A DNA stretch of 64,000 nucleotides, from the NCBI GenBank assembly GCA_963725895.1, contig CAVSAJ010000001.1, positions 1,674,001-1,738,000 on the forward strand, read 5' to 3'. Within the stretch, counting starts at the first letter, position 1, and each line of letters starts with the position of its first letter. This DNA is from Bog-473 sp963725895 (GTDB lineage: Bacteria; Actinomycetota; Acidimicrobiia; Acidimicrobiales; RAAP-2). Both the position numbers and the translations under genes were made by a program. Below the pieces are notes generated by a model. That model searched no databases and had not been told where the DNA came from. It worked only from the letters and a program-made list of their open reading frames with translations. This document shows, piece after piece, positions 27,101 to 35,811 of the stretch.

Positions 27101-27789
27101 TGACGGCGGCGCCACCCGAGGGCGCCGCGCGGAGAGAGCGCGTGGAGGAATTGCTCCGCATCGCGCGCCGGACGCGTGGATTCATGCCCGACGACGAGGG
27201 CGAGGCTCTCTTCGAGGCGGCGCTGCGCGCCGGGCGGGCGGCCCTGCCGGGCGCGTCGCCGTCGACATTCGTCGAAATCGGCGCATGGTGCGGGAAGTCG
27301 ACCGTGTACATCGGCGCGGCGGCGGAAGCCACCGGTGCCGTCGTGCTCTCCGTCGATCATCACCGCGGCTCGGAGGAGAACCAGCCGGGCTGGGACTACC
27401 ACGAGCCCGACCTCGTCGACCCCGACGCCGGCCGGATCGACACCCTGCCGCACTGGCGCCGCAGCGTCACGATCGCCGGGCTCGAGGGATCGGTCATGGG
27501 GATCGTGGGCGACTCCCCCACGTTGGCGGCGCGCTGGGACCGGCCACTGGTGTTCTGCTTCATCGACGGCGGGCACGGCGACGAACCAGCGTGGGCCGAC
27601 TTCGAGGGCTGGGCTCCTCACGTGGCCGTGGGCGGGTGGCTGGCGATCCACGACGTGTTCCCCGACCCGGCCGACGGCGGGCGACCCCCCTACGAGCTCT
27701 ACCTTGCCGCGCTCGACTCGGCCGAGTTCGTCGACGACGGCGCCTGCGGGAGTCTGCGGGTCCTGCGCCGGGTGGCCGCGTCCCGCTGA
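27100..27789 (+). CDS. Class I SAM-dependent methyltransferase (Methyltransf_24-like)
   Basis: 229 residues. SAM site FVEIGAWCGKSTVYIGAAAE, motif II VVLSVDHHRGSEEN, acidic loop CFIDGGHGDEPAWADFEGWA. This pattern resembles the CmcI/Methyltransf_24 group, which acts on O of sugars or small molecules. Target unknown. The start codon shares its A with the pepN stop (TGATG), implying translational coupling. Confidence 0.82.
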   Translation: MTAAPPEGAARRERVEELLRIARRTRGFMPDDEGEALFEAALRAGRAALPGASPSTFVEIGAWCGKSTVYIGAAAEATGAVVLSVDHHRGSEENQPGWDYHEPDLVDPDAGRIDTLPHWRRSVTIAGLEGSVMGIVGDSPTLAARWDRPLVFCFIDGGHGDEPAWADFEGWAPHVAVGGWLAIHDVFPDPADGGRPPYELYLAALDSAEFVDDGACGSLRVLRRVAASR

Positions 27790-27832
27790 GCGCGCACCGG
27801 CCGGGGTGACCGGCTGCGGACGCGACGTCGGG

Positions 27833-28999
27833 CTACGTGTGCGGGGTGCGCGTCGGGCGCACGGCGCGCAGTGCGTGTCGCCGCTGTGTGTGCGACGCGG
27901 TGCAGCCGTCGGTGGCGTCACCGCAGTGAGGCTCGGCCAGGTCGAGCGGGGCGGGCAGGCATTCGCCGCGGAACAGGCCGGCCGCCGGCGTCGTGCTCGA
28001 CAGTGCGTCAGCCGCCAGCACCATGGCGGCGAACGTGTAGGTCGTCCGCTCGTGCTTGGGGAAGGTCTCGTGCTCGGGGTAGACCATCCCCGTCCAGTAG
28101 GAGCCGTCGCCCAGACGCAGGCCCTGGCCGGCGGCGAACAAGTCGAGCGCCGGGCCCTCCATGCCGAGGGCGTCGAGCGTCAGCACGCACTCGGCCGTCT
28201 CGGCGGCCGTGACCCAGTCGCCCGTCGAGACGCAGCGCACGCCGAGCCCGTCCATGACGAAGGTCGACCAGCCCTCGGCGATGCGGCGGTGCGCCGCCTC
28301 CCCTTCGAGGGCGCCCGAGAGCATCGGGTAGTACCAGTCCATGGCGAACTCGACCTTGGGCGCGAACGCCCCTGGGTGGTGCGCCACGGCGTGCCCCAGC
28401 CGGCCCGCCGCCAGCTCCCAGTCCGGGCGGTCCTTGGCCAGGCACTCGGCGATCGCGACCCCGCAGCGCAGGGAGTGATAGATGGACGAGGACCCGGTCA
28501 ACAGTGCGTAGGCCTCGGGACGGCCGGCCGAATCGAGCGACCACAAGACCGAGCCGTCGGGCTGCTGGAAGCGCAGGATGAAATCGATCCCGCCCTCGAT
28601 CGTCGGCCACAGCTCCCCGAGCAGCTCGACGTCGCCGGTGATCAGGTGGTGGTGCCACGCCCCGGCTGCCAGGTACGCGCAGACGTTGGTGTCGAGCCGG
28701 GGGTCCTTGACACCGCCGCCCTGGTAGTAGTTGAACCAGCTGCCGTCGGGAAGCTGGCAGCGCGCCAGCCAGCGGTAGGCGTCGACCGCCTCGTCGAACA
28801 GGCCGCACACGGTCAACGCCATGGCGGCCTCGACGTGGTTCCACGGATCGCAGTGGCCGCCCTTGAACCACGGGATCATGCCGTCGGGACGCTGGAGCGC
28901 GGCGATGGCATGACCGCTGGCGAGCACCTCGGCACTGGTGAGGATGCCAGGAACCTCGGGCACGGCGGCCTCGGCCGTTCGCATCTCCTCGGTCGTCAC
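27833..28999 (-). CDS. Alpha/alpha-barrel (prenyltransferase/terpene-cyclase-fold) protein
   Basis: 388 residues. Repeated helix pairs with QRPDGMIPWFKGGHCDPWNH, CQLPDGSWFNYYQGGGVKDP and FQQPDGSVLWSLDS resemble QW-type repeats of prenyltransferase/squalene-cyclase barrels or six-hairpin glycosidases. No DxDD or CaaX-transferase zinc site is visible, so a glycoside-related role is also possible. The last ~35 residues are Arg/Thr-rich and unlike the rest. GTG 28999 overlaps the stop of the methyltransferase gene. Last gene of a cluster with GT4 and methyltransferase, which points to a surface or lipid-linked glycan pathway. Confidence 0.65.
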   Translation of the reverse strand: MTTEEMRTAEAAVPEVPGILTSAEVLASGHAIAALQRPDGMIPWFKGGHCDPWNHVEAAMALTVCGLFDEAVDAYRWLARCQLPDGSWFNYYQGGGVKDPRLDTNVCAYLAAGAWHHHLITGDVELLGELWPTIEGGIDFILRFQQPDGSVLWSLDSAGRPEAYALLTGSSSIYHSLRCGVAIAECLAKDRPDWELAAGRLGHAVAHHPGAFAPKVEFAMDWYYPMLSGALEGEAAHRRIAEGWSTFVMDGLGVRCVSTGDWVTAAETAECVLTLDALGMEGPALDLFAAGQGLRLGDGSYWTGMVYPEHETFPKHERTTYTFAAMVLAADALSSTTPAAGLFRGECLPAPLDLAEPHCGDATDGCTASHTQRRHALRAVRPTRTPHT

Positions 29000-29820
29000 G
29001 CCGCCGCCCCCTGTCTCGGCCTGGTCGGCCTCGGCGAGGTCGGCCCCCGCCGGCCCGGCACTCCGCGCGGCAGTGTGGGTCGCGCGTCGGGCAGTCCGGC
29101 CACGGTGGCCGCGGGCTTGGACAGGTAGACCACGAGGCTCTTGCCGATGACCGGGCTCAGCACGTGGTCGGCCGTGCGGGTCAGCACCGGTGCCTTCACG
29201 ATGTCCCACACCAGAACCTTGTGGTACGCCGCCACCGCCGGATGCGTGTCGTTGGACGGTCCGACCAGGCAGCGCAGCCACCAATACGGCGAGTGCAAGC
29301 CGTGCGCGTAGTGGTGGCCCGTCGGCTCCAGCCCGGCCTCGCCGAGGCGGCGCTCGAGGGTCGACCGGCGGTAGATGCGCACGTGGCCGCCCGGCGTGTC
29401 GTGGTACTCGTCCGAGAGCGCCCAATTGATGGCCTCGGGCACGCAGCGCGGCACGGTGACGGCCATCGTCCCGCCCGGCCGCAGGACCCGGGCGAGCTCA
29501 CACATCGCCGCTGTGTCGTCGGGGATGTGCTCGAGCACCTCCGACGCGATCACGCGGTCGAACGTGCCGTCGGGGAAGGGCAGGGCCAGCGCGTCGCCCT
29601 GCACCGCCGTCGCGGGGTGCCCGGGCGCGAGCTCCCCTTGCTCCACCATGGCGCCGATCGTGCCGCGGACCTGAGCCACCTCGTCGGCCCCGGCGTCGAG
29701 GGCCACCACCGAGGCGCCGCGGCGCGCCGCCTCGAACGCGTGGCGGCCGAAGCCGCAGCCGAGGTCGAGCAGGCGATCGCCGGGGACGACACCGAGCCGG
29801 TCGTAGTCGACGGTCAACAT
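28996..29820 (-). CDS. SAM-dependent methyltransferase
   Basis: 274 residues. Motif I RLLDLGCGFGRHAFEAARRG, motif II VVALDAGADEV, then DRVIASEVLEHIPDDTAAMC and LRPGGTMAVTVPR, the usual Methyltransf_11 order. The long C-terminal part (SPYWWLRCLVGPSND, HKVLVWDIVKAP) is amphipathic and could touch the membrane. ATG 29820 overlaps the GT4 stop by one base, and its own stop overlaps the next start, so the three genes are tightly coupled. Confidence 0.88.
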   Translation of the reverse strand: MLTVDYDRLGVVPGDRLLDLGCGFGRHAFEAARRGASVVALDAGADEVAQVRGTIGAMVEQGELAPGHPATAVQGDALALPFPDGTFDRVIASEVLEHIPDDTAAMCELARVLRPGGTMAVTVPRCVPEAINWALSDEYHDTPGGHVRIYRRSTLERRLGEAGLEPTGHHYAHGLHSPYWWLRCLVGPSNDTHPAVAAYHKVLVWDIVKAPVLTRTADHVLSPVIGKSLVVYLSKPAATVAGLPDARPTLPRGVPGRRGPTSPRPTRPRQGAAA

Positions 29821-31305
29821 CACGCCGCCCCTTCGGTGACGGGCTTGCCCGGTGTGGTGACACCGCCTGGGGATGTCAGCGGCAACACGGGCGACGCGGG
29901 CGACACAGCTGCCGGCGCACCCGGGAGGGGCAGCCCGTCGAGCATGGCCTGGTAGCACCCGGCGGTCCCCGCCGCCGTGACCTGCCACGTGAAGCGGCTG
30001 ACGACTCGGGCCCGGCCGGCCGCGCCGAGACGGGCCCGCAGCGCGGGGTCGTCGAGCAGGCGTCCGATGGCGCCAGCGAGCGCGCCGGGGTCGTCGGGCG
30101 GGACCAACAGGCCCGTCTCGCCGTCCGCGCCCACGACTTCGGGCAAGGCTCCCCCGGTGGTGGCCACCACCGCGACACCACAGGACATCGCCTCGATGGC
30201 CGGCAGCGAGAAGCCCTCGTAGAGGGAAGGCACCACCGCCACCTCGGCCGCGCCGTAGAGCCGGGCCAGCTCATCGTCGCTGATCCCGCTGACGCAGTGG
30301 ACGGCGTCGGCCAGCCCGAGGCGGGCGATGGCGCGGTCGACTCGGCCGCCCTCGCTGGGCCGTCCGATCACGGTCAGCTCGACGTCACGCTCGGTGCGCA
30401 GCTTGGCCACCGCCTCGAGCAGGGGCACCAGGCCCTTCATCGGGACGTCGCTGCTCGAGGTCACCATGATCCGTCCGGGGACCGGGGACACCTCGGGGAT
30501 CGGCCGGAAGATCGTGTGGTCGACGCCGACTGGCACCACCGTCATCCGCTCGGGCGCCACCCCCATCTGCGCCACGATGTCCTGGCGGGAGTTCTGCGAG
30601 ACCGTGACGACGGCGGGCAGCGCACGGGCCACCTGCAACTGCATCCCGAGGAAGCCGAACCAGCGGCGAGTCGTGAGGCGCTGCCAGGGGTTGGTGGTGT
30701 GCGAGAGCGCGAGCTGGCGATCCACCGTGATCGGATGGTGCAGCGTCGTGAGCAGCGGGAAGCCGTCCTCGACGATCCTGAGCATCCCATTGCCCAAGCA
30801 CTGGTTGTCGTGGACGACGTCGAACTCGTCGCGCCGCTGCCGCGAGCAGCTCGCGCACCCGCCGCGAGAAGGCCGCCGGCTCCCCGAAGCCGGCGGTGCA
30901 CATGATGGCGAACTCGAGCCAGTCCTCGCGCGAGGTGAACTCGCGTGGATGAGGGATCCGAAAGGGGTCCGGGTCCCGGTAGAGATCCAGGCCGGGCACC
31001 GGCGTAAAGCCGACCCCGGGGTCCAACTCGGGCCAGGGCGGGCCCGAGAAGACCTCGACGGAGTGCCCGAGGGCGACCAGCTCGCGGGTGAGGTGGCGGG
31101 AGTAGACGCCCTGGCCGCCGCAGCGCGGGTTCCCCCGATAGGTCAGATATGCGACGCGCAGGCCCCCGGGACCAGGTGGGGCGGCGCTGATCGGGGCGGG
31201 CACCGCAATGTGGCGGGATCGTTCCCAGGACTCCTTGGTTTCGATCCACTTCTGGCGGGGCGTCTTAGGCAACGGATGTCCCGACTCGGCCCACCATGGC
31301 CGCAT
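29820..31305 (-). CDS. Family-4 glycosyltransferase, with a single-base frameshift
   Basis: GT-B glycosyltransferase. The N-terminal half (RVAYLTYRGNPRCGGQGVYS, RHLTRELVALGHSVEVFSG) and the C-terminal half (VVTVSQNSRQDIVAQMGV, VPSLYEGFSLPAIEAMSCG with the EX7E motif) lie in different frames. They join at EFDVVHDNQCLGNGML near 30834, where one extra base sits in gcggcgcg. The sugar donor is unknown. ATG 31305 has GGGGGAGG just upstream; GTG 31203 is nearer to the usual N-terminus. It starts 58 bp after the end of the NRAMP-like gene and may share its transcript. Confidence 0.85.
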
Positions 31306-31362
31306 AGCCTCCCCGAACGCCCAGGTCCGGCGCAAACGGCTCCCGCCAACCCCCATGCGCGG

Positions 31363-32607
31363 TCACGACAGGCCGAACCAGCCCGCCACGGTCAAGAGCA
31401 CGTACACACCGGCGACGGCGGCCACGGCCACGATGCAGAGGCCACCGAGCCAGCGGGCGAAAGTGCCGTTGGCGGCCGAGCCCAGCAGCGAGCGCCGGTT
31501 GGCCAGGATCAGGATGAGGATGAGCGTCACGGGGGTGATCACGCCTTCGAGAACCTGGGTGTTGAGGATGAGGGTGATCAGGTTGCCGGGCACCAGGACC
31601 ACGGCCGCGCCGACCAGGATCTGGAAGGTGAAGATCCCCAGGAATACGGGCGCCTGGCGGAAGCTCGAAGAGACCGAGCGTTCCACGCCGATCGCCTCGG
31701 CCACCGCGTAGGACGTCGACAGCGGCACCACCGCGGCGGCCAGGGCGGACGCGCCGAGCAGCCCAAGCCCGAAGAGCGTCTCTGCCGCCGCGCCCGCCAC
31801 GGGCTTCAGGCCCTGGGCCGCCGTGGACGCCGAAGTCAGCACGCCGGTCCCGCCGATCGTGGCACCGGTGGCCACGATGATCGACATGGCCACGAAGGCC
31901 GCCAGCACGGCGCCGCTGATCGCGTCGACGCGCTGGAAGTGGTACTGCTCGGGCTTGACCCCCTTGTCCACCACGGCGCCCGCCTCGTAGAGCTGGATGT
32001 ACGGCGTGATGGTGGTACCGATGAGCGCGACGGAGAGCAAGAGGAATGACCTGGTGGCGACGAAGTGGGGCCACAGGGTGTTCGTGGCCACCGCCTTCCA
32101 GTCGGGGTGGGCCAGCACGGCCGCGATCGGGTAGGCGATGAACACGACCGTGAGGAGCAGGAAGACGCGCTCGGCGTAGCGATAGGTGCCGAAGAGGACG
32201 AGGGACCAGATCGCCACCGCGGCGATGGGGACCGAGATGTAGCGCGAGACACCGAACAGCTCGAAGGAGGTAGCGATCCCACCGAACTCGGTCACCATGA
32301 GCCCGACGTTGGCGACGGCGAACGCCGTGATGGCGAAGGCGGTCAGGCGCAGGTCGAACTCCTCGCGAATGAGCGCGGCCAACCCCTTGCCGGTGTACAC
32401 CGAGAGCCGAGCGACCATCTCCTGGACGATCACGTAGGCCACCGTGATCAGCACCATGAGGAACAAGGTGCGGTAGACGAACTGTGCGCCGGCCGACGAG
32501 TACGTGACGATGCCGCCGGCGTCGTTGCCGGCTGCGGCCGCGATCAGCCCCGGACCCGCTGCGGCCAAGTAGACGAGCCACCGCCGCCGCGGGGCCTGGA
32601 CCCTCAT
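31363..32607 (-). CDS. NRAMP-related divalent metal transporter, atypical metal site
   Basis: 414 residues with about eleven membrane helices. Helix 1 reads GPGLIAAAAGNDAGGIVTYS: the canonical DPGN becomes DAGG, so the Asp stays but the metal-binding Asn is lost. In helix 6 the MPH-like motif is TPY (TTITPYIQLYE), lacking the soft-metal-selective Met. NRAMP-related Mg2+ transporters are known to lack that Met, so Mg2+ rather than Mn2+/Fe2+ transport is plausible but inferred. ATG 32607 overlaps the stop of the MgtE-N/CBS gene (ATGA), coupling the two. Confidence 0.85.
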   Translation of the reverse strand: MRVQAPRRRWLVYLAAAGPGLIAAAAGNDAGGIVTYSSAGAQFVYRTLFLMVLITVAYVIVQEMVARLSVYTGKGLAALIREEFDLRLTAFAITAFAVANVGLMVTEFGGIATSFELFGVSRYISVPIAAVAIWSLVLFGTYRYAERVFLLLTVVFIAYPIAAVLAHPDWKAVATNTLWPHFVATRSFLLLSVALIGTTITPYIQLYEAGAVVDKGVKPEQYHFQRVDAISGAVLAAFVAMSIIVATGATIGGTGVLTSASTAAQGLKPVAGAAAETLFGLGLLGASALAAAVVPLSTSYAVAEAIGVERSVSSSFRQAPVFLGIFTFQILVGAAVVLVPGNLITLILNTQVLEGVITPVTLILILILANRRSLLGSAANGTFARWLGGLCIVAVAAVAGVYVLLTVAGWFGLS

Positions 32608-34025
32608 GACAACAGGCGCGGAAAGTGGAAGCGGCCCTTGGTCGGCACCAATGCATCGAGGACGTCGTCGGCGAGGATGCGCCCGATCGGAGAGCCGTCG
32701 TCGTCCACGACGACCATGGATTGGCGCCTCGCCTCCACGAGCTGTCCGGCCACCTCGTTCGCCGAATCGTGCGGGCTGACCGTCACCACGTCCTCGTCGC
32801 CGAGCAACGCGGACATACGCGTGTCGTTGTTGGCGCGGAGCGCCAGGAGGATGTCGAGCACCGTCACGTCGCCGAGCAGGCGGCCGTCGCTGTCGACGAC
32901 CGCCACCGCATCGAGGTCGGTGCCGTGGGCGGACGCCTCGGACAGGCGGTCCACGACCTTCTTGACCTTCTCGCCCGACTTCGCCGTGACCAGCGCGGTC
33001 GTCATGATGCCGCCCGCCTCGTTCTCCGGGTAGCCGAGGAGCTCGCGCAGGGCGAGCGCCGTATTCGACGGGATGTGCCACAGCACCTCGGCCTGCACCG
33101 CCACGGGCAGGTCGCGCAGCGCGTCGACGGCCTCGTCGGGCTCCATGGCCGCCAAGAGGCGCGCCGCCTCCACCGGGTCGGTCTCGCGCAAAAGCTGTTC
33201 GAGGTCCTCTGGCTGCATCTCCTCGAGCGCGTCAGCCGCCTCGTCGGGGCTGAGCGCAGCGAGCAGCTCGCGCCGCTCGTCGCGGCGCAGATCCTCGAGC
33301 AAGTCGGCCAGCTCGCCGGGGCGCAGCCGGTGCAGCCCTTCGTTGGTGGTCTTGAGGCGCACCGGGTTGATGGCGCCGTTGGGCGCACTGGCGGCGTCGC
33401 GCACGGACTCGTTGAAAGGCTGGATGGCGGCCCAGTCGATCACCCGGTCGGGCGTAGGGCGCGGCCGCCACCGGCGTGGGCCGAGCCGGCGCAGCAGGGT
33501 CGCGTTCGAGATGTCGGCACCCACGAGCCGGATGCGGCCGATGACCTCGGCGAGGTACAGGTCGGCGGCGCGGATGACTTGGACACCCTCGATGTCGACG
33601 AGCTGATGGTCCAAGACGTCCTTGGCCAACAAGACTTCGCCGGGACGCCGGATGACGTCGCGCAGGTCGAGGCGCGACGAACGCAAGAGCACCTCGGCGT
33701 GGCCGATTCGATCGATGGCCGACGCCGGCACGAAGGCCAAGCGCCGACCGACCCGGATGATCAGGCCGCTCACCGGCGGATAGACCTGGCCGTCGGCCCA
33801 GCGGGCCACGACGTCGTCGAGGCGACCGATCTCCTGGCCCGTCTGGTTGCGCACGGGACGGCCGAGAAGGCCGGCGAGCGAGACGATGGAGTCGAAGACG
33901 CCCTCGGACGCAAGGATGCGCCGGGTGCGCCGGCGTCGCTGGTGCGGCGGGCGTTCCGGATCGCGGACGCGCCCGGGCAACAGGCGCGCGCGGCTCGGTG
34001 CGCTGGTCGGCGGTGGCGTGGCCAT
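32604..34025 (-). CDS. PRC-barrel + MgtE N-domain + CBS-pair protein without transmembrane domain
   Basis: 473 residues. After an Arg-rich N-terminus: PRC-barrel-like segment (LLGRPVRNQTGQEIGRLDDV, about residues 55-200), MgtE N-domain superhelix (LRPGELADLLEDLRRDERRE through LPVAVQAEVLWHIPSNTA, 250-360) and two CBS motifs (VTAKSGEKVKKVVDRLSEAS, VTVSPHDSANEVAGQLVEAR). In MgtE channels the N and CBS domains bind cytosolic Mg2+ and close the pore. Here the pore domain is absent and an NRAMP-like transporter follows by ATGA overlap, suggesting this is the Mg2+ sensor/gate for that transporter. GAGGAGGGAG precedes the ATG. Confidence 0.88.
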   Translation of the reverse strand: MATPPPTSAPSRARLLPGRVRDPERPPHQRRRRTRRILASEGVFDSIVSLAGLLGRPVRNQTGQEIGRLDDVVARWADGQVYPPVSGLIIRVGRRLAFVPASAIDRIGHAEVLLRSSRLDLRDVIRRPGEVLLAKDVLDHQLVDIEGVQVIRAADLYLAEVIGRIRLVGADISNATLLRRLGPRRWRPRPTPDRVIDWAAIQPFNESVRDAASAPNGAINPVRLKTTNEGLHRLRPGELADLLEDLRRDERRELLAALSPDEAADALEEMQPEDLEQLLRETDPVEAARLLAAMEPDEAVDALRDLPVAVQAEVLWHIPSNTALALRELLGYPENEAGGIMTTALVTAKSGEKVKKVVDRLSEASAHGTDLDAVAVVDSDGRLLGDVTVLDILLALRANNDTRMSALLGDEDVVTVSPHDSANEVAGQLVEARRQSMVVVDDDGSPIGRILADDVLDALVPTKGRFHFPRLLS

Positions 34026-34313
34026 GGAGCTCCCTCCTCTGGCTCGTCAAGCGGAATCTGGTCGGATCGGTCGGGACGGCGGGCGCGACGCGCACACCCT
34101 GGTCTCAGCGACCGGCGCCTGCCTCCGTGCGAGTCCCTCCTCGAGGGCTCAGGGCATGCTCGTGCTGCAGCTCAGCCGGTGACCGGGCGCGCACGGAGTG
34201 GGCATGCGCCGGTTGCGCTACTGGGGGGTTCGCCCCTCGACATGGCACACACCTCCTTCTCCCTCAGACGCAGCTGGTTTTGGTCGAACCGAGCTTTGCG
34301 GCGCACCATCTTA
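34026..34313 (-). promoter_or_regulatory. Long 5' leader of the MgtE-N/NRAMP operon
   Basis: On the minus strand TAAGAT (34308-34313) is a good -10 candidate, giving a leader of about 275 nt. It contains a 23-codon upstream ORF with a strong ribosome site (34172-34243). After its stop comes a hairpin, GAGCCCTC-gag-GAGGGACTC (34131-34150, one mismatch/bulge). I looked for the M-box (ykoK) Mg2+ riboswitch and the yybP-ykoY Mn2+ motif and found neither. Control by translation of the uORF is inferred. Confidence 0.5.
34172..34243 (-). CDS. Upstream leader ORF, 23 aa, with EPP motif
   Basis: ATG 34243 is preceded by a near-perfect AAGGAGGT ribosome site at 7-nt spacing, stronger than most genes here. 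The peptide is MSRGEPPSSATGACPLRARP, then VTG. Glu-Pro-Pro near the N-terminus recalls the acidic/proline-rich MgtL leader of Salmonella mgtA, whose translation destabilises ribosomes at low Mg2+. Position in the leader of a probable Mg2+ transport operon makes a sensing role plausible. Unproven. Confidence 0.5.
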   Translation of the reverse strand: MSRGEPPSSATGACPLRARPVTG

Positions 34314-34420
34314 CCGGCGGCCGGCCTCGAGGGCCGACCAGCAGCCGCGGTCGATGGCCCGTGGCAAGCCACGTCCTCAGGCCGTCGCGCCCACGAGGTA
34401 GGGCGGGTACCGTGCGTGGC

Positions 34421-35644
34421 ATGGACCTGGCCTATCCACCCGAAGCCGAGGAATTCAGGGCCGAGATCGCCCAATGGCTGCGCGACAACCTGCCCGACGG
34501 GTGGTTCGAACCTGGGTTCTCCATGACGCCCGACGAGCGCAAGGCCTTCAACGAGGAATGGACGGCCACACTCTATGAAGGCGGGTGGATCTGCGCGAGC
34601 TGGCCGGCGGGGTACGGCGGCAAGGGATTGAGCCTGCTGCAGCAGGTCGTGCTCAACGAGGAGTTCGCCCGAGCCGGCGCGCCGCTGCGCGCAGATTTCT
34701 TCGGCGACACGCTGGTGGGCCCGACGCTGTTGCAGTGGGGCACCGAGGAGCAGAAGCAGCACTTCATCCCGGGCATTTTGAAAGGCGAGATCGCCTGGTG
34801 CCAGGGATTCAGCGAACCCGACGCGGGCTCGGACCTCGCCAGCCTCAAGACGCGAGCCGAGCTCGATGGCGACGAGTGGGTCATCAACGGCCAGAAGGTC
34901 TGGACCACCCAGGCGCAGTACGCCGACTACATCTTCCTGCTCGCGCGCACGGATCCCGACGTGCCCAAGCACGCCGGTATCTCCTATCTGCTGGTGCCCA
35001 TGAAGCAGCCGGGGGTCGAGGTGCGGCCTATCGAGCAGATGGATCGTTCGGCCGAATTCAACGAGGTCTTCTTCAGCAACGTCCGGTGCCCCAAGGAGAA
35101 CGTGATCGGGGGGGTCAACAACGGTTGGAAGGTCGCAATGACGACGCTCGGCTTCGAGCGCGGCACGTCGTCGACGACCGGGTACCGCCGTTTCAAGAAG
35201 GAGTTCGACGACATCCTCGAGCTCGCCCGCCAGCGCGGCCGCGACAGCGACCTGCTCACGCGTCAGCGGCTGGCCCGGTCGTGGTCGAAGATCAAGATCA
35301 TGGAGATCAACGGCTACCGGACCCTCACCGACGCGCTCGGTGGCACGCACGCGACGGCGGCGCTGGGCGCGTGCAACAAGATGTTCTGGTCCGAGGCGCA
35401 CCAGGAGACGATGCTGCTCGCCATGGACATCCTGGGAATGGGGGGACAGCTCCTGCTCGGCGACGCGAGCGGCGAGGCGATGTTCGGAGGCCGCGTGGCG
35501 TCACCGAAGTATCCAGTCAACAGTCTCCAGTCGGCGTACTTCTTCTCGCGCTCCGAGACCATCTGGGGCGGTTCGGCCGAGATCCAGCGCAACATCGTGG
35601 GCGAGCGGGTGCTCGGGTTGCCCAAGGAGCCCAAGCCCGGCTGA
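34421..35644 (+). CDS. Acyl-CoA dehydrogenase
   Basis: 407 residues, FAD-dependent flavoenzyme that desaturates acyl-CoA. Conserved blocks: WCQGFSEPDAGSDLASLKTR (FAD/substrate loop), GQKVWTTQAQYADYIFLLAR, and C-terminal SETIWGGSAEIQRNIVGERV. Length and motifs fit the FadE group used in fatty-acid or sterol side-chain degradation in actinobacteria. The catalytic Glu is not certain. TACCGT lies 7 nt before the ATG (34408-34413), predicting a leaderless mRNA. Confidence 0.92.
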   Translation: MDLAYPPEAEEFRAEIAQWLRDNLPDGWFEPGFSMTPDERKAFNEEWTATLYEGGWICASWPAGYGGKGLSLLQQVVLNEEFARAGAPLRADFFGDTLVGPTLLQWGTEEQKQHFIPGILKGEIAWCQGFSEPDAGSDLASLKTRAELDGDEWVINGQKVWTTQAQYADYIFLLARTDPDVPKHAGISYLLVPMKQPGVEVRPIEQMDRSAEFNEVFFSNVRCPKENVIGGVNNGWKVAMTTLGFERGTSSTTGYRRFKKEFDDILELARQRGRDSDLLTRQRLARSWSKIKIMEINGYRTLTDALGGTHATAALGACNKMFWSEAHQETMLLAMDILGMGGQLLLGDASGEAMFGGRVASPKYPVNSLQSAYFFSRSETIWGGSAEIQRNIVGERVLGLPKEPKPG

Positions 35645-35811
35645 GGGCAGCGGGGGTGTGCCCCATGGAGTGGCGGCCCGCCGCCGCGGGGCCCAAGGTG
35701 CCGCTGGTTGCCACACGCACCGCGGATTGTCGAGCAGAGCGTGAACATGCTCGCCTAAGGTGCTTCCCGCGGATGGGGTGACCTCCAGTGTGCGCAGGGA
35801 AGTGATGGCGG

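Noticed and set aside
30328..32049. Long plus-strand frame opposite GT4 and the NRAMP-like gene
   Set aside because: Shadow of two certain genes; low-complexity His/Gly/Arg product.
34026..34313. M-box or yybP-ykoY riboswitch
   Set aside because: A GCTGAGACC stretch drew attention, but the conserved core sequences and helices of these classes are absent.
32625..34526. Long plus-strand frame opposite the MgtE-N/CBS gene
   Set aside because: Shadow; the minus-strand product has clear MgtE-N and CBS motifs.
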